From an uncultured Oscillospiraceae bacterium (lineage in GTDB: Bacteria; Bacillota; Clostridia; Oscillospirales; Oscillospiraceae), in the NCBI GenBank assembly GCA_934512135.1, contig CAKSWT010000006.1, positions 1 to 64,000 on the forward strand: a stretch of DNA of 64,000 bases. Direction: 5' to 3'. The notes below the pieces were generated by a model. The model saw only the letters and a program-made list of their open reading frames with translations. It was not told the origin of the DNA and searched no databases. The position numbers and the translations under genes are program-made. Below are positions 24,055 through 32,128 of the stretch, in pieces (the stretch's first letter is position 1; every line of letters begins with the position of its first letter).

Positions 24055-24728
24055 AGGCCCAGCCGCTCCCGAATCAGGGTTGTCACCGCATCAATGGACT
24101 CCTGAAGTCCCAGCTCCGTGGTGTCCACCACCACAGCGTCCCTGGCCTGCTTCAGCGGCGCAAGCTTCCGGTGAGAATCGTCATAATCCCGCTGCTTCTG
24201 ATCGGCCAGAACCTCTTCGTAGCTGGCCTTCTGGCCCTTCTCCAGATACTCCTCATAGCGGCGCTGCGCCCGCTTTTCCGGGGTGGCCGTCAGGAAGATT
24301 TTTAGGCTGGCGTTGGGCAGCACCACCGTGCCGATATCCCGGCCGTCCATAATGATGTTGTGCCGCTTGGCCAGGTCCCGCTGGAGATCCAGCAGGAACT
24401 CCCGAACCGCCGGCTGCGCCGCCACCTGGGAGGCACAGGCCGTGATCTCCGGGGTACGGATTTCCCCGGTGATGTCCTTTCCATTGAGAATCATGTGCTG
24501 GCCGTCCTCCCGGAAGTCAATCTGGATGTTGGCGTCGTCCAGCAGCATTGGCACATGGTCGGTGTCCTTGGGGCCGATGCCCATCATGGTCACATGCCAG
24601 GCCACCGTCCGATAGATGGCGCCGGTGTCCAGGTAGACAAATCCCAGAGATTTCGCCGCCGCCTTGGCAATGGTGCTCTTTCCCGCACCGGAGGGGCCGT
24701 CGATGGCCACAGAGAAGCATTTTTTCAT
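24051..24728 (-). CDS. cmk: Cytidylate kinase
   Basis: 225 residues. It phosphorylates CMP and dCMP with ATP. The P-loop is DGPSGAGKSTIAKAAAKSLG (residues 10-29). The CMP-binding insert lies around residues 60-100, and GRDIGTVVLPNA and the lid segment with KRAQRRYEEYLEKG follow. Length is typical. First gene of the cmk-plsC-ispH/rpsA unit. Confidence 0.96.
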   Translation of the reverse strand: MKKCFSVAIDGPSGAGKSTIAKAAAKSLGFVYLDTGAIYRTVAWHVTMMGIGPKDTDHVPMLLDDANIQIDFREDGQHMILNGKDITGEIRTPEITACASQVAAQPAVREFLLDLQRDLAKRHNIIMDGRDIGTVVLPNASLKIFLTATPEKRAQRRYEEYLEKGQKASYEEVLADQKQRDYDDSHRKLAPLKQARDAVVVDTTELGLQESIDAVTTLIRERLGL

Positions 24729-24755
24729 CGTTCTCCCGCTTTCTTTTCAATCAAT

Positions 24756-24779
24756 TAGGCGGACCATATGGTCCGCCTA
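24756..24779 (-). promoter_or_regulatory. Perfect 24-base palindrome at the cmk transcription start
   Basis: TAGGCGGACC, ATAT, then GGTCCGCCTA: 10-bp arms with full dyad symmetry. It begins three bases after the -10 box, so the predicted start falls inside it. It lacks a T tract on the minus strand. It may be an operator, a 5' hairpin or an upstream terminator remnant. Confidence 0.5.
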
Positions 24780-24781
24780 GC

Positions 24782-24810
24782 ATTATAGCACAGTGTCTGA
24801 GGAATTTCCA
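24782..24810 (-). promoter_or_regulatory. Sigma-A promoter of cmk
   Basis: TGGAAA (24805-24810) and TATAAT (24782-24787) with a 17-base spacer. It lies within the last codons of the upstream flavoprotein gene. Confidence 0.65.
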
Positions 24811-26030
24811 CAGGAAGTTCCCGCCGCATAAGCCGTGGACCAGGCGATTTGAAGGTTGAAGCCGCCGGTATAGGCGTCGCAGTCCAAGATCTCTCCGGCA
24901 AAGTACAGGCCGGAGCACTTCTTCGACTCCATGGTTTTGGGGTTCACCTCCGAGAGCTTCACCCCGCCATGGGTGACAATGGCCTCCTCCACAGGGCGCT
25001 TTCCCACCACGGAAAACCGCAGCTGCTTTAGCTGCCGCAATATCTCATGGCGCTGCTGCCGGGTGATGTCCCGCACCGGAAGATCCGTAGCCACGCCGCT
25101 TCGGTCCAAAATCACCGGCACCAGCTGGGCCGGAAGGAGCCCCCGCAGGCCCTCATAGGCCCGCTGATTCTGTTTCTCCCCGAAATCCCGAAGTAGCCGG
25201 GCATCCAGCTTTTCCGGCTCCAGCGCCGGCTTCAGGTCCAGCTCCAGGGTATACGGCCCGTATTTTTCCTCCATGTGGCAGCTACAGCTGAGAACGGTGG
25301 GGCCGGACAGGCCGTAATTCATAAACAGCAGCTCTCCAAAGTCCCGATAAACAGGCTTCTTTTTGCTGCCCCAGAGGGTCACCCCGGTATTCCGAAGGCT
25401 CAGCCCCGCCAGACTGCGGCAGCCCCCCTCCACCTCCAGCGGCACCAGGGAACCGGACAAGGGGGTGATGGTGTGCCCCGCCTGCCGGGCCAGATCATAT
25501 CCGTCGCCGGTGGAACCGGTGGCCGGATAGCTCATGCCTCCGGTGGCCAAAATCACCTTAGGGGCGTAATAACGAGCCCCCTGGGCCTCCACCCCCACCA
25601 CCGCGCCGTCCTGGAACAGCAGCCGGGACACTCTGCCCTGCCGAACGGCAACGCCCTGTCTCCTGACCCAGCCCGAAAGGGCATCCACCACATCTCCCGC
25701 CCGGTCTGACACGGGAAACACCCGGCTGCCTCGCTCGGTTTTTAGTGGAACGCCCTGGGCTGCAAAAAAAGCCTTCGCCGCCTCCGGCGGAAACCCGTCC
25801 AAGGCGCTGTAGAGGAACCGTCCCCCTGTGGGTACCTGGGCCAGGACCTCCTCTCGGGTGCAGTCATTGCACACATTGCAGCGGCCCTTTCCGGTGATCC
25901 GGAGCTTTTTCCCCAGCTCCCGGTTCCGCTCCAGCAGCAGCACCCGGGCGGAAAAGCCGGCGGCAGTTCCCGCCGAGAACATCCCGGCAGCACCGCCGCC
26001 CACTACGATTACATCCAATTCAGACCCCAT
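24783..26030 (-). CDS. HI0933/BaiN-family FAD-binding oxidoreductase
   Basis: 415 residues from the ATG at 26030. The N-terminal FAD-binding motif is VIVVGGGAAGMFSAGTAA. The family hallmarks KLRITGKGRCNVCND, ATGGMSYPATGSTGDGY and the C-terminal KCSGLYFAGEILDCDAYTGGFNLQIAWSTAYAAG are all present. Members are often annotated as aminoacetone oxidase-like or NAD(P)/FAD oxidoreductases; the natural substrate is not established. The start overlaps the stop of the RpiR-type regulator by 11 bases, suggesting coupled translation. The longer frame to 26129 lies inside the regulator. Confidence 0.88.
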   Translation of the reverse strand: MGSELDVIVVGGGAAGMFSAGTAAGFSARVLLLERNRELGKKLRITGKGRCNVCNDCTREEVLAQVPTGGRFLYSALDGFPPEAAKAFFAAQGVPLKTERGSRVFPVSDRAGDVVDALSGWVRRQGVAVRQGRVSRLLFQDGAVVGVEAQGARYYAPKVILATGGMSYPATGSTGDGYDLARQAGHTITPLSGSLVPLEVEGGCRSLAGLSLRNTGVTLWGSKKKPVYRDFGELLFMNYGLSGPTVLSCSCHMEEKYGPYTLELDLKPALEPEKLDARLLRDFGEKQNQRAYEGLRGLLPAQLVPVILDRSGVATDLPVRDITRQQRHEILRQLKQLRFSVVGKRPVEEAIVTHGGVKLSEVNPKTMESKKCSGLYFAGEILDCDAYTGGFNLQIAWSTAYAAGTSCGNSSDTVL

Positions 26031-26889
26031 CGTCCACCTTTTCATAGACCCCATACTCGTCCCAGATTTTCTCCAGATTGGTAAAGGTCTCGGAGATTTC
26101 CTTCTCCTTCTTGTAGCTGCAGGCCACAATCAGGGCATTGACCACACTCAGCGGCGCCACCAGCGAGTCCACCAGAGAAACCATATCGCTCATGGCCACC
26201 AGGGTGTGGGTGGCATTCTGGGCGATGGGTGCGGACATAGAGTCCGTCAGCGCAATGACAGTAGCCCCCCGGTCATATGCAAATTTCATCGCCTTCACCG
26301 TCCGGCTGGAATATCGGGGGAAGCTGATGCCAATGACCACGTCTTCCTTGGAAATCCGCACCATCTGCTCAAACATCTCCGCATTGGAGGAGGTGTGAAT
26401 GTGCTTCACATTGTCAAACATCAGGTTAAAGTAGAAGCTCAGGAAGCTGGCAATGGACGCCGAGCTGCGCACCCCCAGGATATAGATGGTTCTGGCCTTC
26501 AAAATATCATCCACCGCCGCCTGGAACGCCGCCTTGTCCACCTCCTCCAGGGTGGTGCGAATCTTCTCAATGTCAGACTGCAACACAATGGACAGGATTT
26601 CCTGGTTTCCAAACCGGTCATTTGCCACCTCGATCCGCTGTACCGAGGTGAGTTTGTTGCGGATCATCTCCTGCAGGGCCTTCTGCATGGAGGGATAGCC
26701 GTCATAGCCCAGCTCCACCGCAAACCGCACCACCGTGGACTCACTGACATTCACCGTCTTGCCCAGCTTGCTGGCCGTCATAAAGGCCGCCTTGTCATAG
26801 GAATTGATAATATAATTGGCAATGAGCTTCTGGCCCTTTGAGAATCGGCCCATTCCATTCTGAATCAGAGTCAAAATATCGCTTGTCAT
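26020..26889 (-). CDS. MurR/RpiR-family transcriptional regulator
   Basis: 289 residues. Residues 1-77 are the HTH_6 domain with SKLGKTVNVSESTVVRFAVELGYDGYPSMQ. Residues 120-255 are a SIS phosphosugar-binding domain (IYILGVRSSASIASFLSFYF, VVIGISFPRYSSRTVKA). Such regulators usually sense a phosphosugar such as MurNAc-6-P and control sugar or cell-wall recycling genes. No sugar genes are adjacent, so its target is unknown here. A terminator-like hairpin lies in its leader. Confidence 0.92.
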   Translation of the reverse strand: MTSDILTLIQNGMGRFSKGQKLIANYIINSYDKAAFMTASKLGKTVNVSESTVVRFAVELGYDGYPSMQKALQEMIRNKLTSVQRIEVANDRFGNQEILSIVLQSDIEKIRTTLEEVDKAAFQAAVDDILKARTIYILGVRSSASIASFLSFYFNLMFDNVKHIHTSSNAEMFEQMVRISKEDVVIGISFPRYSSRTVKAMKFAYDRGATVIALTDSMSAPIAQNATHTLVAMSDMVSLVDSLVAPLSVVNALIVACSYKKEKEISETFTNLEKIWDEYGVYEKVDDGV

Positions 26890-26901
26890 CTTTCCGCCTC
26901 C

Positions 26902-26925
26902 AAAAAACTCCCGGCGCTCCGCCGG
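26902..26925 (-). promoter_or_regulatory. Terminator-like hairpin in the leader of the RpiR-type gene
   Basis: A 6-bp GC stem (CCGGCG with CGCCGG, 3-base loop) followed by GAGTTTTTT, then directly by the GGAGG ribosome-binding site at 26897-26901. It could attenuate transcription or modulate translation of the regulator gene. Confidence 0.5.
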
Positions 26926-26949
26926 TCACTCTCTTTCTTTGCAGCACCT

Positions 26950-26979
26950 ATCATACTACATCCAGGCGTATTTTTGCAA
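26950..26979 (-). promoter_or_regulatory. Sigma-A promoter of the RpiR-type gene
   Basis: TTGCAA (26974-26979) and TATGAT (26950-26955) with an 18-base spacer. Confidence 0.7.
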
Positions 26980-27014
26980 GTTATTTTTTGCAATATTTCA
27001 CTCTTTTCATGCAT

Positions 27015-27719
27015 TTACAATTTTTGAAGGTCGCTTAATTCATTTTCTGTCAGGTAACGCCAGCTCCCCAAGGGAAGGTCTCCCAATTTTAGGGTTCCCT
27101 CTGACACCCGGCGGAGCCGGGTCACATGCATCCCGCACTGCTCTGCCATATTTCGAATCTGACGGTTTCTCCCCTCGTGGATGGTCACCTCTAAGGTGGC
27201 CTGCTCCCCCTTCCGGCGGAGGACCCGAACCTGCGCCGGCCGGATGCGATAGCCCGCAAGGTCCATGGCCCGGCCCATGCCAGCAATCCCCTGCTCTGTG
27301 GCCCCCTGGACCCAAACAATGTAGGTTTTCCCTACTTCTCCGGCGGGGTGCAGCAGCCGATTGGTCAAATCGCCGTCGTTGGTAAGCAGCAGCAGTCCCT
27401 CGGAATCCATATCCAGCCGTCCCACGGGATAGACCCGTTCCGGGCAGTCCACCAGATCCATCACCGTTCTTCGGCCCTTTTCGTCCGCCCGGGTGGTCAC
27501 ATAGCCCCGGGGCTTATGAAGCATGATGTACACCTGCCGGGGCCGGGAGGCCAGTGGCCTCCCATCTACACAGATCTCATCGGCAGTCTGGTCCGCGGTG
27601 TCTCCCAACTGGCAGACCCTTCCGTTTACCGTGACCCGGCCTGCGGCGATCATATTCTCCCCCTGACGTCTTGACGCAATTCCGTTACGGGCAAGAATCT
27701 TTTGCACACGTTCCTGCAC
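27015..27719 (-). CDS. rluB: Ribosomal large subunit pseudouridine synthase, RluB type
   Basis: 234 residues from the GTG at 27719 (GGAGGG eight bases upstream). An S4 RNA-binding domain (RVQKILARNGIASRRQGENMI) is followed by the RsuA-family catalytic domain. The catalytic Asp is in YPVGRLDMDSEGLLLLTNDG, and EGRNRQIRNMAE is conserved. Bacillus RluB modifies U2605-equivalent 23S rRNA; RsuA-type specificity cannot be fully excluded. It overlaps the carboxypeptidase gene by 35 bases. The longer frame to 27983 is an out-of-frame reading of that gene. Confidence 0.92.
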   Translation of the reverse strand: MQERVQKILARNGIASRRQGENMIAAGRVTVNGRVCQLGDTADQTADEICVDGRPLASRPRQVYIMLHKPRGYVTTRADEKGRRTVMDLVDCPERVYPVGRLDMDSEGLLLLTNDGDLTNRLLHPAGEVGKTYIVWVQGATEQGIAGMGRAMDLAGYRIRPAQVRVLRRKGEQATLEVTIHEGRNRQIRNMAEQCGMHVTRLRRVSEGTLKLGDLPLGSWRYLTENELSDLQKL

Positions 27720-28827
27720 CTTGTGTTCCCTCCCCAAAAATGATGGTTTGAAGCCGCTGCCACAGGGTAGGCGGCTGAGGCAGGGGCAGAACCTGTTCCC
27801 CGGCATACACCGGCATCTGCCCCACCAGACGCCGCCCCAAATAGACCTGCAAAGTCCCCAGAATCTCCCCCTGCTCCACCGGCGCATAGCGGAAAGGGTC
27901 GGTCTGCAGCCGATATTCCGCCGACTCCCCGGGAAGCACCGAAGCGTCCAGGCCCTGGGCAGCCCGCAGGGAGACAGTGTCACGGCACCCGGACATCACC
28001 GGCATCGCCCCAACTCTCTGCCCCGCCTCCACCAGTGTCTCCGTGACATACTGCGAAAACCCATAATCCAGCATTCTCCTGTGGTCCTGCCAGTCCTCCG
28101 GGGCATGGATGGTCACGGAGATCAGCCGGCGGCCCTTCCGTTCTGCACTGCCCACCAGGATCCGACCAGCCCTTTTGGTAAAGCCGGTTTTGACCCCCAC
28201 TGCCCCCTCGTATTGCCACAAGAGCTTGTTGTGGTTGGTCATGGTGTGTCCGGGGCACTGATAGGTCTTGGCGGACACGATGCGGCGGAAGTCCGGATTC
28301 TCCATAGCCGCCGCTGCCAGCCGCCCCAGATCCGACGCAGTGGAGTAGTTTCCCTCCTGATCCAGGCCGTTGGGATTTGCGAATCCCGTATGCGCCAAGC
28401 CCAGCGCCTGGGCCTTCCGGTTCATTTCCCGGGCAAAGGCCTCCGGACTGCCGCTGACGTAGATGGCCAGCGCCACCGCCGCATCGTTCCCTGAAGAGAG
28501 CATCATGCCGTAGAGCAGATCCTCCACCGTCAGCCGTTCCCCCGCCGTGAGGTACATGGAGGACCCCTCAATTCCCGTGGCCTCCGCCGGAATCTCCACT
28601 GTGTCCTCCAGCGTTCCCTGCTCCAGAACCACCAGCGCCGTCATGATTTTCGTGGTACTGGCAATCAGGCACTCCTCCTGGGCATTTTTCTCCCAGAGGA
28701 CCCTGCCGCTGTCTCCGTCCAGCACAATGGCGCTCCGTGCCGAGACATCGACGCCCCGAATGGGGGCCATATAGACAAGGATGGCCGCAAAAACCGCTGC
28801 AGCCATCCGATATGCCTTGCCTTTCAT
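27685..28827 (-). CDS. D-alanyl-D-alanine carboxypeptidase (DacF/DacB type)
   Basis: 380 residues. An N-terminal signal peptide or anchor (residues 8-22) precedes a peptidase S11 domain. The serine nucleophile is in IASTTKIM (Ser57, Lys60), followed by SSGNDAA and VKTGFTKRAG motifs. A PBP5-like C-terminal beta domain follows (about residues 280-370). It trims peptidoglycan side chains outside the membrane. The neighbours gerW and ytfI and the site-2 protease suggest a sporulation-cortex role as for DacB or DacF, but this is inferred from context. Confidence 0.92.
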   Translation of the reverse strand: MKGKAYRMAAAVFAAILVYMAPIRGVDVSARSAIVLDGDSGRVLWEKNAQEECLIASTTKIMTALVVLEQGTLEDTVEIPAEATGIEGSSMYLTAGERLTVEDLLYGMMLSSGNDAAVALAIYVSGSPEAFAREMNRKAQALGLAHTGFANPNGLDQEGNYSTASDLGRLAAAAMENPDFRRIVSAKTYQCPGHTMTNHNKLLWQYEGAVGVKTGFTKRAGRILVGSAERKGRRLISVTIHAPEDWQDHRRMLDYGFSQYVTETLVEAGQRVGAMPVMSGCRDTVSLRAAQGLDASVLPGESAEYRLQTDPFRYAPVEQGEILGTLQVYLGRRLVGQMPVYAGEQVLPLPQPPTLWQRLQTIIFGEGTQGAGTCAKDSCP

Positions 28828-28866
28828 ACTGCATCACCAGAGACAGTATTTCCCGGCCCTCAGGAT

Positions 28867-29262
28867 TTATTCCTCCTGAGGTTCTCCCTTTTTCTTGGAG
28901 ACCATCTCGCTGACCTTGTCCACCACCGTGGGCACCATGTCGATGACTCGGTCCGTCACCGTGGAGGTCGGCTGGTCCACAGAGAGCATCCGCACATTCC
29001 CATCCCGGATCACCAGGAAGGAGATCGGGGTGATGGTGACGCCCATGCCCGCCCCGCCGCCGAAGGCATTGGGATTGTCCGGCTTCTGGTTCTTCTGGGC
29101 AAAATCAGAGCCCCCGGAACCGTAGCCAATGGAGATTTTGCAGACCGGGATTACCGTGACGCCGCCGGCTTCAATGGGTTGACCGATAACGGTGTTGGCA
29201 TCCATCATATCCCGAATTTTTGCCATGGTCGTCGCCATTAAATCACTGATCGGATGTGCCAT
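28867..29262 (-). CDS. gerW: GerW-family sporulation protein (YtfJ)
   Basis: 131 residues from the ATG at 29262 (AAAGGTGG eight bases upstream). The family core is VIGQPIEAGGVTVIPVCKISIGYGSGGSDF, then a glycine-rich GGGAGMGVTITPISFLVI. The C-terminal tail is acidic and lysine-rich. In Bacillus, GerW is needed for normal spore germination. The adjacent ytfI gene is its usual partner; the two overlap by 20 bases. Confidence 0.92.
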   Translation of the reverse strand: MAHPISDLMATTMAKIRDMMDANTVIGQPIEAGGVTVIPVCKISIGYGSGGSDFAQKNQKPDNPNAFGGGAGMGVTITPISFLVIRDGNVRMLSVDQPTSTVTDRVIDMVPTVVDKVSEMVSKKKGEPQEE

Positions 29263-29857
29263 CTTTTGTTCCACCTTTCTTCTGGACCGTTCGATATTGT
29301 TTGATTCCACGCAGGCCATAATATAGTGCCATTCGAACCATGGCTCCCAGGGACATGCCCGCCGTTGCCCTGGCATACACCGTAGTGTTTTCCTGTAAAA
29401 AATCTACCTGAGCCTGGACATCCCGGCTTTGGATCCGGAAGGATCGCTCCAGCACAGGCATCAGCTCTCCAATGGCCGCCCAGGCGCTGCCATAGAGCAC
29501 CGCCGCCGTGGCCGGGTCATCCCCCTTGCCCCCAACGGTCAGGTGCAGGGTTAGCTCCCGAATCACCAGCCGATTCCGCAGCGCCCGCTGAAACTCCATC
29601 ACCAGCCCCAGCATTTCCCAGAACAGCTGCAGCCTTCCGCCGGATTTTTCCCCGCCACGCTGTGTCGGAGCTGAGTCCGCCGGAGCCTGCCGTTTCTTCG
29701 TCTTTTTCCGGCTGGGATACTGCCACAGCCGCAGGGGCCCGGCGAAAATTGTCACCCGGGTCCCTTCCCCGGAATACTCTCCAGTCACCCGAAGGGGGAT
29801 TCGTCCCGCCAGCACCACCAGCAGAACAAGGCCTCCGATGATATAGAGGGCGATCAT
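29243..29857 (-). CDS. ytfI: DUF2953 protein (YtfI-like)
   Basis: 204 residues. One N-terminal membrane helix (IALYIIGGLVLLVVLAG), a beta-rich stretch, a basic linker (SRKKTKKRQ), then an amphipathic helical region. The family is almost always next to ytfJ/gerW in endospore formers, so a sporulation role is likely, but the function is unknown. It overlaps scpB by four bases and gerW by 20. Confidence 0.85.
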   Translation of the reverse strand: MIALYIIGGLVLLVVLAGRIPLRVTGEYSGEGTRVTIFAGPLRLWQYPSRKKTKKRQAPADSAPTQRGGEKSGGRLQLFWEMLGLVMEFQRALRNRLVIRELTLHLTVGGKGDDPATAAVLYGSAWAAIGELMPVLERSFRIQSRDVQAQVDFLQENTTVYARATAGMSLGAMVRMALYYGLRGIKQYRTVQKKGGTKDGTSDQ

Positions 29858-30432
29858 TCCTCCGTTCCGCCTTCCTCAATGGCCAGCTGCATCTCGATTT
29901 GCTCGGGATTCACCTTGCCCTGGGGCAGCTCCACCTCCGGCAGCTCCTCCAGAGAGCTGAGTCCGAAGGTCCGGAGAAAGTCCGCCGTGGTGCCGTAGAG
30001 AATGGGCCGTCCCGGCACCGTGAGCCTTCCCTGCTCCTCAATGAGCTTTTTGCTAAGCAGCGCGCTGATGGTGTAAGCGCTGTCCACCCCGCGAATCTGC
30101 TCCACAAAGGCCTTGGTGGTGGGCTGATAATAGGCGATAACCGTCAGCGTCTCCAGAGCGGAAGCACTGAGCTTGGGGGGCTTTCTGGTTTCCAGGGTCC
30201 GGGTAATCAGCTCCGATTCCTCCGGAGAGGACACCATCTGATATGCCTGCTCCAGCCGCACAACACGGATTCCCCGACGCTGGAAGCTGTATTCATCTCC
30301 GAGATGCTGGGCCTCCTGGTGAATGGTCTCCGGACTGACCCCGATGGTCAAGGCCATGCGGTCCGCCGTCACCGGCTCCCCCGCCGCAAAGAGGATCGCC
30401 TCGATCCCCCGTCTGATGTCCTCTGGCTCCAT
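29854..30432 (-). CDS. scpB: Segregation and condensation protein B
   Basis: 192 residues with two winged-helix domains. ScpB dimers bind ScpA and the SMC ATPase to form the bacterial condensin that organises and separates the chromosome. The conserved region is KPPKLSASALETLTVIAYYQPTTKAFVEQIRGVDS. The start overlaps the scpA stop by one base. Confidence 0.95.
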   Translation of the reverse strand: MEPEDIRRGIEAILFAAGEPVTADRMALTIGVSPETIHQEAQHLGDEYSFQRRGIRVVRLEQAYQMVSSPEESELITRTLETRKPPKLSASALETLTVIAYYQPTTKAFVEQIRGVDSAYTISALLSKKLIEEQGRLTVPGRPILYGTTADFLRTFGLSSLEELPEVELPQGKVNPEQIEMQLAIEEGGTEE

Positions 30433-31220
30433 TACTCCTGCACCTCGCTTTCCTCGGGCATATGCAAATAATTAACCTGCAGGTCGCCGTTCTCCTCTGT
30501 GACCTGGATGGAACGGAGCTTACACAGCTCCAGAATGGACAAAAATGTGGCCACCACCTCAGATCGGGACCGGTTTCCCCGGAACAGACTTCTCAGCCGC
30601 TGGGCGCCCTTGGCAATGAGCCGCTTCAAAATCTCCGCCGACTTCTTCTCCACCGGATAGGGCTCCTTCCCCACGATGCCCGCAAAGGCCGCCATTGGGG
30701 AGGGCAGCCTTGCCTCCGACCGCTCCCCCAGCCCTTGAAGTGCCCGGCGCAGGTCCTCTCGGTCATGCTGGTAGCGATAGGTCTGGTCCCGGCGGAGCGG
30801 CTCCGGCTGTTTGGTGAAAAGGTTTCGCCCAATGTCGTTCCGTCGTTCCAGAAATGCCACCGGCTCCTTGAGCTTCTCCATAATCTCCTGCCGCTGACGC
30901 TGCTCCAGAGACTGGATCAGCAGCTCCATTTCGCTGAGCCCCTCCTGCTTCTCCGCCTCGCTGAGAAGCATTTTCGTCTTAATCAGCACCAGATGAGAGG
31001 CCATGGTGATGAACTCGCTGGCAATTTCCAGATCCATCCGCTTCATTTCGTCCAGGTATTCCAGATACTGCTCCAAAATCACGGAAATCTGGATATCCCG
31101 TATTTCAATTTTATTTTTGCTGAGCAGCAACAAAATCACGTCCAGCGGGCCGGAAAAATCCTCCGGCTCCGCATTTTTGGACTTCACCACATGGCTCAGA
31201 TGATAGGTAGGTTCGTTCAT
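30432..31220 (-). CDS. scpA: Segregation and condensation protein A (kleisin)
   Basis: 262 residues. The kleisin that bridges the SMC heads. The N-terminal motif FSGPLDVILLLLSKNKIEIRDI is typical, as is FITMASHLVLIKTKMLL, and a C-terminal winged helix contains VVATFLSILELCKL. It heads a run of tightly coupled genes: scpA, scpB, ytfI, gerW, carboxypeptidase, rluB. Confidence 0.95.
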   Translation of the reverse strand: MNEPTYHLSHVVKSKNAEPEDFSGPLDVILLLLSKNKIEIRDIQISVILEQYLEYLDEMKRMDLEIASEFITMASHLVLIKTKMLLSEAEKQEGLSEMELLIQSLEQRQRQEIMEKLKEPVAFLERRNDIGRNLFTKQPEPLRRDQTYRYQHDREDLRRALQGLGERSEARLPSPMAAFAGIVGKEPYPVEKKSAEILKRLIAKGAQRLRSLFRGNRSRSEVVATFLSILELCKLRSIQVTEENGDLQVNYLHMPEESEVQE

Positions 31221-31229
31221 AGCGGCTCC

Positions 31230-31922
31230 TTATCCGAATATGTGCCGGAGCAAATAGTAGGGAAACGCAGAAATCTTGGAAAGTCCCAGCAGAATCCCGG
31301 AGCGGCACACCATCAGCGGCGTATCCAAAATGCCCGTATACAGCACCAGCATCATCACCAGAAAACCATAGCGTTCATACCGCAGAATCTTATAGTACAC
31401 CTGCTGGGGCAGCAGCGCATTGAGCACCTTGGACCCGTCCAGGGGCGGAATGGGAATCACATTGAACACCGCCAACCCCACGCTGAGCACGGCCACATAC
31501 TGGAAAAATGTCACGACAAAGTCCGAAATGGCCCCGCCGGTTTTCTGATTCACATACAGGGCTCCCGCCCGGATGCACAGCGCCAGAAACGCCAAGACAA
31601 GATTGGAAATCGGCCCGGCCGCCGCCGTAATGGCCATGTCTCGCACCGGATGCTTAAAGTTCCGCATGTCAATGGGAACAGGCTTTGCCCAGCCAAACTT
31701 AAAAATTGCCATCATCAGCAGGCCCCAGATGTCGATGTGCTTCACCGGGTTAAAGGTCAGGCGGCCGGCGTTTTTGGCGGTGGGGTCTCCCAGCTTCAGG
31801 GCCACCATCCCATGGCTCACCTCGTGAAACATAATGCAGAGCATCGATGCGGCCACAATAACCACATAGTCCCATATAAACCCGAAATCCAGCTGTGTCA
31901 GCCAGTTTGAAATAGAATGCAT
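31230..31922 (-). CDS. Site-2 protease family membrane peptidase (M50)
   Basis: 230 residues from the ATG at 31922, eight bases after GGAGG. Several membrane helices hold the zinc motif FHEVSHG (HExxH) near residue 33 and the third-ligand motif PIPPLDGSKVL. The protein belongs to the compact YwhC/Rip-like M50 group without PDZ or CBS domains. Such enzymes cleave peptides within membranes. A SpoIVFB-like sporulation role is possible given the neighbours but is not shown by the sequence. It precedes scpA by nine bases. Confidence 0.9.
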   Translation of the reverse strand: MHSISNWLTQLDFGFIWDYVVIVAASMLCIMFHEVSHGMVALKLGDPTAKNAGRLTFNPVKHIDIWGLLMMAIFKFGWAKPVPIDMRNFKHPVRDMAITAAAGPISNLVLAFLALCIRAGALYVNQKTGGAISDFVVTFFQYVAVLSVGLAVFNVIPIPPLDGSKVLNALLPQQVYYKILRYERYGFLVMMLVLYTGILDTPLMVCRSGILLGLSKISAFPYYLLRHIFG

Positions 31923-31946
31923 CGGCATACCCTCCTGCGATTGTTT

Positions 31947-31975
31947 AGTATACCATGAAACCCGTCAAATATCAA
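31947..31975 (-). promoter_or_regulatory. Sigma-A promoter of the site-2 protease operon
   Basis: TTGATA (31970-31975) and TATACT (31947-31952) with a 17-base spacer. Confidence 0.7.
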
Positions 31976-32128
31976 GGAATCCCTTTGGATTCCAGACATT
32001 CTTCTCAAAACGGGAAACATCCGGACCGCACAGCGGTCCGGATGACAGCTTGTCAAAAAACTCATAGAGTTTCGCCGCCGCAGCCCCTTTGTTGGAAAAG
32101 CCGAAAGGCTTTTCCGACAGTCTCGTGA
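31976..32128 (-). terminator. Cluster of hairpins ending the tig-clp-lon-ysxC block
   Basis: On the minus strand, three hairpins follow the ysxC stop. First is a 9-bp stem GGAAAAGCC/GGCTTTTCC (32094-32115). Next is AAACTC/GAGTTT followed by TTT (32055-32072). Last is a perfect 12-bp stem CATCCGGACCGC/GCGGTCCGGATG (32018-32044) with a T-rich tail. A further small repeat GGAATCC/GGATTCC lies at about 31978-31994. At least one should terminate transcription. Confidence 0.7.
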
